DNA of 64,000 nt, from positions 397,670,117-397,734,116 of the forward strand of contig JAVHZZ010000001.1 in assembly GCA_036250195.1 (NCBI GenBank), written 5' to 3'. Each line of letters opens with the position of its first letter. Position 1 is the stretch's first letter. The translations under genes and the position numbers were made by a program. The notes under the pieces are model-generated. The model was not told the origin of the DNA. It worked only from the letters and a program-made list of their open reading frames with translations, and did no database searches. Positions 55,238-64,000 of the stretch are shown piece by piece. Origin of the DNA: Mixophyes australis (taxonomy: Eukaryota > Chordata > Amphibia > Anura > Limnodynastidae).

Positions 55238-56307
55238 TGTGAGGACACCGGGGTTAGAACCAAAGCTCACTAGATACCCTGTCCTCTAGGTTCACAGGTC
55301 ACACAGGTAAGGAGACAGGAAAGAAATAATTATAATACCTTTTATTAAACAAAGTGTACACACTTAGTAAAATACAACAGTGCTCCCCAAGGAGAAACTT
55401 GTTCCCCCACCAAATATATCAAGTGTCAGAAAATCACCAGTGCAAGTAAAAACTCCCCAACAAAGTCCCCAGCAGGTTACCTCCAAGCACAGAGTCCTAG
55501 CAGACCCAAACTCCTGTTAATAAAATCCACAGCTGACAATCCAAGTGGGCCACGGTTTCTGATCCTTAAGGTGGGTCTGTGTATCTTGCTGATCCCAGCC
55601 GCTCGGCCAACTCTCCACCAGCTTGGTGGGACCCTGGGTATAGTCTCCCTACCGATGCAGGCTCACCAATTCCCCAGAATCTGCGAGTGTCTCCCGATGG
55701 AGTGGTAACAGAATCAGTCCTAGAGGTACACTGTCCGATCTCTGTCAAGAAGCTCCTGCCTTAAGCATTCCTTTAAGGCCCTGCGAGAATACGGTTACTC
55801 TCCAACAGTCCAAGTCCTCACTGTCTCAAGATTCTCCAACAACTCCCCCCCCCTCCCCCAGACAGCTCCCTTTTGTCCCTTCCACAACCCCCCACTCATT
55901 GTCCTCTTGTGATTGGTGGTGTGGAGAGTTTGGGTGGTAACAGGAGTGGAAATAGTGCATGACATCAGTGGTTTCCCCCCCCTGCGGTGATGGTGCCATT
56001 CGGACTGTGTTGCAGACTTGCTAGAACAATAGTTAGCAAACAGGGAGAGACCCCCTCCTGATTTTAGATAAGTTCCTGACCCTCCTCTTTTTAACCCGTT
56101 CCACTACTTTTTGATGTCACAGGGTCCACAGCTGATTCACACTTCCTGTGAGCTGCCTCTCCCCTCCCTCTCTGGACACCACAGCAATAACAGATCTGGC
56201 CACCGGGCGGCGTTTAATAACAGAGTGGGCCATGGTTGTTCAGTTGGCCCACTGAGGACAGACCGGGTTGGCAGGATATTCTCAATATAAGGCCCGGGTC
56301 TGTCACA
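55238..56307 (-). repeat. 3' LTR of the Gmr1-like element
   Basis: 1070 bp, with plus-strand ends TGTGAGGACACC and GGGTCTGTCACA, hence TGTGA/TCACA terminal inverted repeats. It contains a 67-bp segment (about 56228-56294) missing from the other LTR. Confidence 0.95.
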
Positions 56308-56320
56308 TACCTCCCCCTTA

Positions 56321-57886
56321 TTAAATCAAGGGGACAGTTGGAGTCTGGTGGTCGGGCTCCAGATCTTCTCCTTGGCACGGTGGGTTCCTCAATGAAGGGT
56401 TCTCCTCCTCTCTTCTGGAGAGTCCGTCCGCATTTGAGTGGTCTTTCCCCTTTTTGTGCGAGATAGTAAAGGCATAACCTTGTAATGCTAAACTCCACCG
56501 TAATAACCTCCCATTTTCCCCAGAAGATCTTTGTGACCAGTAAAGGGGGTTGTGGTCTGTAATTACTGTGAACTCTTGCCCATAAATGTAGGGTTGTAAT
56601 TTCTTTAGGGCCCACACTATGGCCAGGCATTCTTTTTCAATTGTGGCATAGGCTACCTCTCTATCCACCAGCTTTCGGGATAAATAAACCACTGGGTGCT
56701 CATGCCCATCCTCCCCCACTTGGCTGAGCACAGCACCGAGTCCACACCCTGAAGCATCTGTCTGTACCAGAAATTGTTTCTTGAAGTCTGGGGCTGCTAA
56801 CAATGGGGACTGGGTCAATGCTGCCTTCAGAGCGTCAAAGGCTCCCTCGCACTCTGGAGTCCATTCTATATGTCTGGAGTATTTTTTCTTTGTCAAGTCA
56901 GTCAGGGGCCTGGCAACAGTGCTATACTGAGGCACGAATTTTCTGTAGTACCCTGCGATCCCGAGGAACGCTCGTACCTGCTTTTGGTTGGTGGGTCGGG
57001 GCCACTGAACAATGGCTTCTACTTTTGCCGGTTCAGGTCGTATGATTCCCCCACCAACACGGTGCCCCAAGTATTGCACTTCTGCCATGCCCATGAAGCA
57101 TTTGTCTGGGCGAATGGTCAACCCTGCTTGCCTGATTCTCCTCAGGACCTCTGACACTTGCACTAAGTGATGCTCCCACGTCTGGCTGAAGATGGCAATG
57201 TCATCTAAGTAAGCCTGAGGCAAATTCCTGATACCCCCCCAACAGGTCATCAATCATCCGTTGGAATGTGGCTGGAGCATTTTTCATCCCAAAGGGCATG
57301 GTCGTACATTCAAACAATCCCAGTGGGGTTATAAAGGCTGACCGCTCCTGAGCTTTGGGGGTGAGGGGAATTTGCCAATAGCCCTTACTCAGATCCAAAG
57401 TGGACACAAACTTGGCTGCCCCTAGCCTGTCTAGTAGCTCATCTATTCGGGCCATGGGATAAGCATCAGTGGTGGTGACCTCATTTAGTTTAGGTAGTCC
57501 ACACAGAAGCGGGTGGTCCCATCCTTCTTCGGGACCAATACCACCCCTGCAGCCCATGGACTATTTGACTTCTTAATTACTCCTAAGGCCAGCATTTCCT
57601 CTATCTCCTTCCGTACTTGGGCCAGTACTGCGGGGGTCATGCGGTATGCTACCTGCCTTATGGGCTTCTCCTCCCCCGTGTCTACATGGTGGGTGGCTAG
57701 GTGGGTACGCCCAGGCTTACAGGTAAATTGGGCCTGCTCCTTCTCCAGCACCTCCCTCATTTCCTGCCTCTGTCCCTCTCCTAGCTGCGTCACCACTGTC
57801 ACTGTCTCCACCCCCTTTTCCTCTCTCACCTCCCCATCATCTCCAGTAGGGGGTCTACCTCTGTGGGACCCATGGGGGGACAACAC
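56321..57886 (-). pseudogene. Reverse transcriptase and RNase H of the Gmr1-like element
   Basis: Three overlapping frames make one RT-RNase H. 57886-57485 includes the entry motif LALGVIKKSNSPWAAGVVLVPKKDG. 57557-57201 carries PKLNEVTTTDAYPMARIDELL, STLDLSKGYWQIPL (motif A) and MPFGMKNAPATFQ. 57253-56321 has YLDD (57211-57200), the thumb (YLGHRVGG, FLGIAGYYRKF), RNase H motifs QTDASGCGLGAVLSQ, YATIEKECLAIVWAL and VITDHNPLYW, and ends with NADGLSRR. Frame changes occur near 57490 and at a C7 run (57234-57240). Nothing resembling integrase follows; the frame stops 14 bp before the 3' LTR. Confidence 0.92.
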
Positions 57887-57964
57887 ACCACCATTGCTGC
57901 CATCTGCCGTTCCACATAACCTTTTAGTCGATTGATGTGGAATGTTTTCAGCCAGGTTTCCTCA

Positions 57965-59458
57965 TCATCCAGCACTACTACAGTTGACCGGCCCTACCTG
58001 CCTCACCACTTTGTATGGGCCATCCCAGGTGGCTTGAAGTTTATTCCGTCTCATTGGGACTAGCACCATCACCTTCTGTCCTGCGTTCAGCTTCCTATCC
58101 TGAGCGTGGGCATCGTACCACTCTTTCTGTCTTGCCTGGGCTCCTTTTAAATGGCCTTGCGCCAGCTGCGCTACCCTCTTCATCCTCTCCCTCATCTTCT
58201 CTACATATTTAAGGATAGGCTGCTCATTAGCCTGGAAAGTTCCTTCCCAGCTCTCTCTAACCAGGTCTAGGGGGCCTCGTACCCTCCGGCCATACAAAAG
58301 TTTGAAAGGAGAGTATCCGGTGGACTCCTGGGGCACTTCTCTGTATGCAAACAGGAGCTGCTGCAGGGCCCTGTCCCAGTCTCTCCCTTCAGACTGTACA
58401 TATGCCTTCAGGAGGTGTTTCAGCGTTCCATTGAAACGCTCACATAACCCATTGGTCTGGGGATGGTACGGAGTGGTTCGCAGGGGCTTAATGCCCCACT
58501 TTTCCCATAGTGTCTGGACTAGGTCCCCTTGGAATTGGGTCTCCTGGTCAGTAACCACTTCCATGGGATATCCTACCCGGCTGAAAATGTCCACCAGAGC
58601 CTGGGCCACATGCTCTACGTCTATGGACGACAGGGCTACTGCCTCTGGGTATCTGGTGGCAAAGTCCACCAGGGTGAGGATAAATCTTTTTCCGGTGTAA
58701 CTGGGGATGGCTAATGGACCTACGATATCTATAGCCACCCGGGCAAAGGGCTCCTCAATTATAGGCAGGGATTGTAGTGGGACTTTCTTAGGGGCTCTCC
58801 CTATTCTCTGGCAGGTGTCACAGGAGGCTTTGTACCGTTTCACATCCTGGGTGACTTGAGGCCAGAAAAAAGTCCGCAACACCCGGGCCAACGTTTTTCT
58901 GGTCCCAAAGTGCCCCGCTGCTGGAATGTCATGGGCCAGCGCTAATAAATGGGTCCGGTAAGCCCAGGGTACTACCAACTGCTTCACTTCTGTCCCTAGG
59001 TCTTGATCTAGGGTGGGGGTGACTACCCTATATAACAGCCCTTTGTCCCACACTACTTTACTGCCTGCCACTTCCCCTCCCCCAGCGTCTGCTGCACTCC
59101 TCAGTTTGGCTAGGGATGGGTCAGTCTGTTGGGCCTTCCTAAATTCCCTTCTGTCCTCCTCCCCCAAATCAATTTCTGGTACAACATCAGATCTTTTAGG
59201 GTTACTCACCAACGGTGCTGCCTCTGGCTCCTTGGTTCTGGTTGCCGGGGTTAGTCTTGGTGGTCTCCTTGGCGTTGCGTCTTCTTGTGCAGCTGTGGCT
59301 TGCACTCGGCTCTGGCTGCGGGTCACAGCTTGCACAAAGTGAGTGACCAATCCCTGGCCCAAATCATTCCCCAAAATCACTTTTGCTGGTAGTCCATCCA
59401 GGATGCCCACCTCCACCATTCCAAATCCCGCCCCCCAATCCAAATGTACCCGGGCCAC
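57965..59458 (-). CDS. Integrase of the Gmr1-like element (with protease C-terminus)
   Basis: A 497-residue open frame, uninterrupted. Residues 1-35 are the end of the protease. After a linker there is the HHCC zinc-binding domain (AHDIPAAGHFGTRKT ... CDTCQ). The catalytic core follows: D244 (AIDIVGPL), D304 (VVTDQETQF) and E340 (LCERFNGT), spacing D-59-D-35-E as expected for a retroviral-type integrase. HPQTNG precedes the Glu. The C-terminal part (LNAGQKVMVLVPMRRNKLQATWDGPYKVV) is the usual SH3-like end found in Ty3/Gypsy integrases. The frame is lost after NCSSAG near 57965. The gene lies upstream of RT, the reverse of the common Ty3/Gypsy arrangement. The ATG at 59458 is internal to a polyprotein rather than a real start. 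Confidence 0.92.
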   Translation of the reverse strand: MARVHLDWGAGFGMVEVGILDGLPAKVILGNDLGQGLVTHFVQAVTRSQSRVQATAAQEDATPRRPPRLTPATRTKEPEAAPLVSNPKRSDVVPEIDLGEEDRREFRKAQQTDPSLAKLRSAADAGGGEVAGSKVVWDKGLLYRVVTPTLDQDLGTEVKQLVVPWAYRTHLLALAHDIPAAGHFGTRKTLARVLRTFFWPQVTQDVKRYKASCDTCQRIGRAPKKVPLQSLPIIEEPFARVAIDIVGPLAIPSYTGKRFILTLVDFATRYPEAVALSSIDVEHVAQALVDIFSRVGYPMEVVTDQETQFQGDLVQTLWEKWGIKPLRTTPYHPQTNGLCERFNGTLKHLLKAYVQSEGRDWDRALQQLLFAYREVPQESTGYSPFKLLYGRRVRGPLDLVRESWEGTFQANEQPILKYVEKMRERMKRVAQLAQGHLKGAQARQKEWYDAHAQDRKLNAGQKVMVLVPMRRNKLQATWDGPYKVVRQVGPVNCSSAG

Positions 59459-59756
59459 TTGAATATCTGCAAGATGGCCCCCCCACTGTGGAAATCTGGA
59501 CCTGCTGTCCCTCCATAACTTGGGATATTTTAATTATATCAGGCTCCACCAGGGTCAGGAATGCTCCTGAGTCTCTCAACCCCTGGACCTTGCAGTCCCC
59601 CACCCACACGTCCTGTAGATGACCCTGCATATTCCTAGGGCTCTGCCTCCCCTCCCCCAAAATCAGGTTCACCACATACACCCCCGTCCCTTGCCTCTGG
59701 CACATCAGGACAGGGTGGCTCGGCCTCAATGCCGATTTCAAAATCTCCTGGGGCAT
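59364..59756 (-). pseudogene. Retropepsin-like protease region
   Basis: Overlaps the gag end in another frame, as usual at a gag-pol junction. The active site reads LRDSGAFLTLV (a D-S-G variant, about 59575). Its downstream part shifts frame at a C7 run (59478-59484); the remainder, including VEVGILDGLPAKVILGNDLG, is in the integrase frame from 59458. The C-terminal tail in this frame is out-of-frame translation. Confidence 0.75.
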
Positions 59757-60945
59757 ACTGTACAGCGGCCACTGGTGCAGCTCTGGCTCCTGGCATCGGA
59801 CCTTTGGTACGGGGACAATCTCTCTGGAAGTGCCCCACCTGGTTGCACCGATAGCACCTCTTTGGATTCAGGTCCCAGTGTCTGGATCGGACTGGTTGAT
59901 CTCTTGGATTCCGGGCAGAGTTTTTTCTAATAAAGGGGCCTCCAGGTGTCGCTAGACTTGCTGGAATTGGTCGGCTCCCCCTCCCTGCAGCTGCTTGACT
60001 AGGCATACTAGGGGCTCTCCACCTGGGTCGACTCACCACATACTCATCAGCTAGCCCTGCTGCCTCCTCCAGGGTCTCAGGTTTTCTGTCCGCCAGCCAT
60101 TCCCGGATCTCTGGGGCCATTTTTAGAGTCAGCTGCTCCAGCATAATGAGCTCTTTAATTTGTTTAGCGGAGCAGGCCCCTTTCCCTTCCAACCATTTCT
60201 CACAGGCCCTCTGTAGCTGGCTGGCAAATTCCTGGTGCGACTGTGACCCTCCTTTATTTAAAGTCCTGAACTTGTATCTGTAGGTCTCTGCATTTAACTG
60301 GAATTTTACCATTAGCGCCTTTTTCACCGTACCATAATCCCCACATTCTTGAGGGCTTAGAGCCTGGTAAGCTTCCAGCGCTCTCCCAGTCAGGCTGGGT
60401 CCCAGATATTTGGACTACTCTTCCTCCTCAATCCCATGGACTCCCATCAAGTTTTCAAAAACCTGGAGATGGGTATCAATGTCTGCATCTGCCTCTTTAA
60501 AACTTGGGACTCCACTATATCCCAGCTGAGGTCTCAACCGGGCCTCTCCCCGACCTTCTTCTCTCTGAATCTGGGGTACCTCAATTGCTACCCCCAACAT
60601 TGCTTGGAGTACGGCTGCCCTTTCATGCAGGGTTGCCCTTTCCCCCAGTGCTGTCAGCCAATCTTGCAGCACTGCTGGAGTGCCGGACGGTGGTCTGGGT
60701 TGTGTCCCACTGGGGGTTCTCTGTGGCTGGCCTTTGGACTCCTCCTCCTCCACCTCTGACTCTTCCATCTCCTCAGGGTGAGCCCTTTCTCATTCCATTA
60801 GTTTGGCCACCAGAACTTCACGCACGTCTGTGTCATCAAAGTCCACCCCTTTTGTTCTGCAGAACCCCTGCAAGTGTTGTTTCCTTGCTTTCATATAGAA
60901 TCTCTCTGTGGCTTTTAAACTGATCTGCTCTGCTTCTGTGGCCAT
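59635..60945 (-). pseudogene. gag with SCAN-like domain and zinc knuckle
   Basis: Structural protein that would package the element RNA. The most upstream in-phase ATG is at 60945 (MATEAEQISLKATERF). The frame then has an in-frame TGA (60792-60790), resumes through MEESEVEEEE (60768), has a TAG (60417-60415) and continues to 59635. After the TAG comes a helical region (GRALEAYQALS, YRYKFRTLNKGGSQSHQEF, QIKELIMLEQL, LEEAAGLADEYV) with the signature of the SCAN domain. Established work on SCAN origins derives that vertebrate domain from the gag of Gmr1-like elements. A CCHC knuckle (CYRCNQVGHFQRDC, about 59860-59815) follows. The two stops look like point mutations since the frame is otherwise preserved. 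Confidence 0.85.
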
Positions 60946-61081
60946 TCCTGCTGACTTCCCAGCTAGGTTCTTTTTTTACTAACACTGGTGCTGACAGACT
61001 GTTGCCTTGTGTCCTTACAGAGCCTGACCGTATCTGGATACGAGTCCCTGCGCTCTACCCAAACGTTGGGACTGTGTGACC

Positions 61082-61100
61082 CCACTGCTTGCCACCAAAA
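61082..61100 (-). other. Primer-binding-like site
   Basis: On the minus strand, right after the 5' LTR end, the sequence reads ATTTTGGTGGCAAGCAGTGGGG. The TGG trinucleotide complements a tRNA CCA end. I cannot assign the tRNA from memory. Confidence 0.5.
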
Positions 61101-61101
61101 T

Positions 61102-62104
61102 TGTGAGGACACCGGGGTTAGAACCAAAGCTCACTAGATACCCTGTCCTCTAGGTTCACAGGTCACACAGGTAACGAGACAGGAAAGAAATAATTATAAT
61201 CCCTTTTATTAAACAAAGTGTACACACTTAGTAAAATACAACAGTGCTCCCCAAGGAGAAACTTGTTCCCCCACCAAATATATCAAGTGTCAGAAAATCA
61301 CCAGTGCACGTAAAAACTCCCCAACAAATTCCCCAGCAGGTTACCTCCAAGCACAGAGTCCTAGCAGGCCCAAACTCCTGGTAATAAAATCCACAGCTGA
61401 CAATCCAAGTGGGCCACGGTTTCTGATCCTTAAGGTGGGTCTGTGTATCTTGCTGATCCCAGCCGCTCGGCCAACTCTCCACCAGCTTGGTGGGACCCTG
61501 GGTATAGTCTCCCTACCGATGTAGGCTCACCAATTCCCCAGATTCTGCGAGTGTCTCCCGATGGAGTGGTAACAGAATCAGTCCTAGAGGTACACTGTCC
61601 GATCTCTGTCAAGAAGCTCCTGCCTTAAGCATTCCTTTAAGGCCCTGCAAAAATACGGTTACTCTCCAACAGTCCAAGTCCTCACTGTCTCAAGATTCTC
61701 CAATAACTCCCCCCTCCCCCAGACAGCTCCCTTTTGTCCCTTCCACAACCCCCCACTCATTGTCCTCTTGTGATTGGTGGTGTGGAGAGTTTGGGTGGTA
61801 ACAGGGGTGGAAATAGTGCATGACATCAGTGGTTTCCCCCCCTGCGGTGATGGTGCCATTCGGACTGTGTTGCAGACTTGCTAGAACAATAGTTAGCAAA
61901 CAGGGAGAGACCCCCTCCTGATTTTAGATAAGGTCCTGACCCTCCTCTTTTTAACCCGTTCCACTACTTTTTGATGTCACAGGGTCCACAGCTGATTCAC
62001 ACTTCCTGTGAGCTGCCTCTCCCCTCCCTCTCTGGACACCACAGCAATAACAGATCTGGCCACCGGGCGGCGTTTAATAACAGAGTGGGCCCGGGTCTGT
62101 CACA
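61102..62104 (-). repeat. 5' LTR of the Gmr1-like element
   Basis: 1003 bp, same termini as the 3' LTR. It lacks the 67-bp segment: 'GAGTGGGCC' joins directly to 'CGGGTCTGTCACA'. This points to a deletion here or an insertion or retained repeat in the other copy. Confidence 0.95.
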
Positions 62105-62169
62105 GGGGATATGTGATATATGTTGATATATGTGACAACAGGCTCAACAGGGGATATGTGAAAACAGAC
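62105..62169. repeat. Remainder of the 'GGGGATATGTGACAACA' array
   Basis: Continues the array of 54905-55237 after the retrotransposon, starting with the second copy of the GGGGA duplication. Confidence 0.85.
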
Positions 62170-62459
62170 CAGGGCCGGACTGGCCATCTGGCACTTCTGG
62201 CATTTGCCAGAAGGGCCGATGGCTGTATGGGCCGGTCCGGTCCCTGCGCTTCATGTCCCGCAGCTTTTTCTTCTTCTTTTTTTTTTTTAACTTCCGCGCG
62301 GCTGCGCGATATGACGTCATGACGTCACCCAGCCGCCTAGGAGCCGTCAGTCTGTTGAGCGCGCGGGGTTGTTGAGGAGAGTTGGTGTGTCCGGGGGATA
62401 ATGACAGGTACTGCAAGGGAGGGGAATGAGTAAAAATACACGGAGGAAGTGATTGAAAA

Positions 62460-62735
62460 TGGCTGCAGGGGGAAGGGGGGTGTGACAATGTCTGCAGGGG
62501 AAGGGGGTGTGTGACAATGGCTGCAGGGGGAAGGGGGGTGTGTGACAATTGCTGCAGGGGGAAGGGGGGGTGTGACAATGGCTGCAGGGGGAAGGGAGTG
62601 TGTGTGACAATGGCTGCAGGGGGAAGGGGGGGGGGTGTGACAATGGCTGCAGGGGGAAGGTGGGTGTGTGACAATGGCTGCAGGGGGAAGGGGGGTGTGT
62701 GACAATGGCTGCAGGGGGAATTGGGGGTGAAAATG
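62460..62735. repeat. G-rich minisatellite, ~30-bp unit, ~9 copies
   Basis: Unit 'ACAATGGCTGCAGGGGGAAGGGGGGTGTGTG'. The GCTGCAGGGGG core is also the core of the 32.8-34.6 kb array (GAAGCTGCAGGGGGG). Long low-complexity frames on the minus strand are artefacts of the repeat. Confidence 0.92.
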
Positions 62736-62789
62736 TCTGCATGGGGCAATGGCTGTAGGAGGGGGAAAATAAAAAATGGCTAATCTGTG

Positions 62790-63205
62790 TGGGGGACAGT
62801 ATATGACTATAATGTGTGTGGGAGACAGTATATGACTATAATGTGTGTGGGGGGACAGTATATGACTGTAATGTGTGTGGGGGACAGTATATGACTGTAA
62901 TGTGTATGAGGGGACAGTATATGACTGTAATGTGTGTGGGGGCACAGTATATGACTGTAATGTGTGTGGGGGACAGTATATAACTGTAATGTGTGTGGGG
63001 GGACAGTATATGACTGTAATGTGTGTGGGGGGACAGTATATGACTGTAATGTATGTGGAGGGACAGTATATGACTGTAATGTGTGTGGGGGGACAGTATA
63101 TGACTGTAATGTGTGTGGGGGGACAGTATATGACTATAATGTGTGTGGGGGACAGTATATGACTATAATGTGTGTGGGGGACAGTATATGACTATAATGT
63201 GTGCT
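62790..63205. repeat. ~30-bp minisatellite, ~14 copies
   Basis: Unit 'GTGTGTGGGGGGACAGTATATGACTGTAAT', with a unit-length variant lacking one G and ATGACTATAAT versions at both edges. Confidence 0.93.
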
Positions 63206-63968
63206 ATTAAGTGAATGTGGGCTGTTTGGGGAAAATTAGGTATATTTATTAAATTAAATTATGAATTATTTAATGCCTGAGATGGTTGTGGGAAATGTTT
63301 ATTTTTATTAAATATAAATGCTATTTAATTTCTTGCTGGGGTTGTTTGGAGGGAGGGAAAGCGGTTTATTTATTAAATGGGAATACTATTAATTTAATGT
63401 TGGGGCTGGTTATAGGGAAATAGGTCTATTTATTAAATGTATATACTATTTAATGTCAGGGCTAGTTGGAGGGAAATAGATGTATTTATCAAATGTGAAT
63501 ACTTTCAGTTTAATGTTGGGGCTGGAGTAAGGCCTAATTTTAAAACGTGGATGTTATATTGATTTAACACCGCTGCTGGTTGGAGTTTTCTAAATTTCGT
63601 GTAACCATTTTTTTTTCCAAATAGGGCCCCCAACATTCAGACAAGCAGCAACTGATCTCAAGACACCAGCAGTCACAAGTGGAGACAATGACAAGACAGG
63701 TAAGAGAGACCAGGACATTCTGCCAACTGTCCTGAATTTGGTGAGTGACTGTCCCGCTTAGTCAGGATTTGGTCTGACTACAAGGACAGTTGGGAGGTAT
63801 GTACTGCTTCACATTGTACTGCTTGTGAAGGCAGAACTGTGTGCACCTAATAGTAGTGCTCACAGTATTGCCTGCGAATTTGTTGAAAATGTGTCTAATA
63901 ACCATATTACATCATAGGAGTCCCCCTGTCTTAAATGCCTAGGGTCCCCCGAGCCTTAATCAGCTCTG

Positions 63969-64000
63969 GTTAGCAGGAGGGAGCGGATAGCTACTCCCAG
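63969..64000. other. Window edge
   Basis: No feature seen in the last 32 bases. Confidence 0.5.

Larger units (their letters stand above)
55238..62104 (-). mobile_element. Complete Gmr1-like Ty3/Gypsy LTR retrotransposon
   Basis: A 6.87-kb element lies between GGGGA duplications at 55233-55237 and 62105-62109. On the minus strand the order is 5' LTR (62104-61102), primer-binding-like site, gag, protease, integrase, reverse transcriptase, RNase H, polypurine tract (AAGGGGGAGGTA next to 56308) and 3' LTR (56307-55238). Integrase ahead of RT and a SCAN-like gag are hallmarks of Gmr1-like elements. The LTRs differ by roughly 13 substitutions by eye plus a 67-bp indel, so insertion is fairly recent. 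Two in-frame stops in gag and several pol frameshifts make this copy non-coding as read. Confidence 0.93.
62170..63968. mobile_element. hAT-type element with minisatellites (ends provisional)
   Basis: CAGGGCCGGACTGGCC at 62170 begins a terminal hairpin (TCTGGCACTTCTGGC / GCCAGAAGGGCCGA). CTTAATCAGCTCTG at 63968 is a hAT-type right end. Between them are two minisatellites and the block 63230-63720 shared with the 32433-36584 element, in the same orientation. The 8-bp flanks (AAACAGAC, GTTAGCAG) do not match, so the two ends may belong to different, nested elements. Confidence 0.5.

Noticed and set aside
54761..55270. 169-codon minus-strand frame rich in HIP/CCH repeats
   Set aside because: Arises from the ~17-bp GGGGATATGTGACAACA array.
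55566..55764. 60-61 codon frames repeated at 61430-61628
   Set aside because: They occur in both LTRs at the same place with no motif; they are incidental frames in LTR sequence.
62144..62945. Pro/His/Ser-rich frames of 131-202 codons on the minus strand
   Set aside because: Translations of the minisatellites at 62460-63205.
62170..63968. Certain pairing of the hAT ends at 62170 (or 54548) with 63968
   Set aside because: The 8-bp flanks do not match in either pairing, so only a provisional element is listed.

Overview
The window looks like non-coding, repeat-dominated nuclear DNA of a vertebrate, most likely an amphibian (probably a frog). That assignment is an inference from the mix of elements: DIRS-type tyrosine-recombinase retroelements, a Penelope-like element with a GIY-YIG domain, L1 and L2 LINEs, a V-SINE-type tRNA SINE with an L2-type tail, Ty3/Gypsy elements including a Gmr1-like one, Ac-like hAT transposons, foldback MITEs and many minisatellites. 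I found no convincing host protein-coding exon, no tRNA or rRNA gene, and nothing prokaryotic. Almost every long open frame is either transposon-derived or an artefact of a tandem repeat.

Layout: 0.55-3.9 kb holds a nearly intact Penelope-like element (minus strand). 4.86-7.98 kb is a decayed L1, invaded by an L2 3' tail and cut by a solo LTR (7979-8735, 5-bp target duplication CATAG). 10.45-12.97 kb is a DIRS element broken by a 32-bp L2-tail insertion and by a hAT-type non-autonomous element (12974-14661, 8-bp duplication CATATATT). 15.7-17.8 kb has foldback MITEs, a Tc1-like relic and a long-arm inverted repeat. 17.8-25.9 kb is a decayed Gypsy element split by an L2 LINE (itself split by a reverse-oriented LTR) and by a second, 1.6-kb LTR-like insertion. 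26-31 kb is mostly anonymous, with LTR-like stretches, a MITE and then a tRNA-derived SINE. 32.4-37.6 kb carries two more hAT-type elements with target duplications, the larger one filled with minisatellites. 39.9-40.7 kb is another solo LTR (duplication CTTTG).

The two most complete elements lie in the right half. At 43989-50352 is an apparently full-length Ac-like hAT transposon: short terminal inverted repeats, a TATA box, a 17-copy 100-bp tandem array in the leader, an uninterrupted 997-residue transposase with BED finger, D/D/E residues and hAT dimerisation region, a second ~100-bp array and a polyadenylation signal. At 55238-62104 is a complete LTR retrotransposon (minus strand) with ~1-kb LTRs, 5-bp duplication GGGGA, primer-binding site, polypurine tract, a SCAN-like gag, and a pol in which integrase lies upstream of reverse transcriptase, the Gmr1-like order. 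Its pol is interrupted by frameshifts, at least two of them in homopolymer runs.

The elements do not form a host pathway. What the window records is a layered insertion history: LINEs, LTR elements and hAT elements landing inside one another, and hAT-type elements whose interiors have expanded into G-rich minisatellites.
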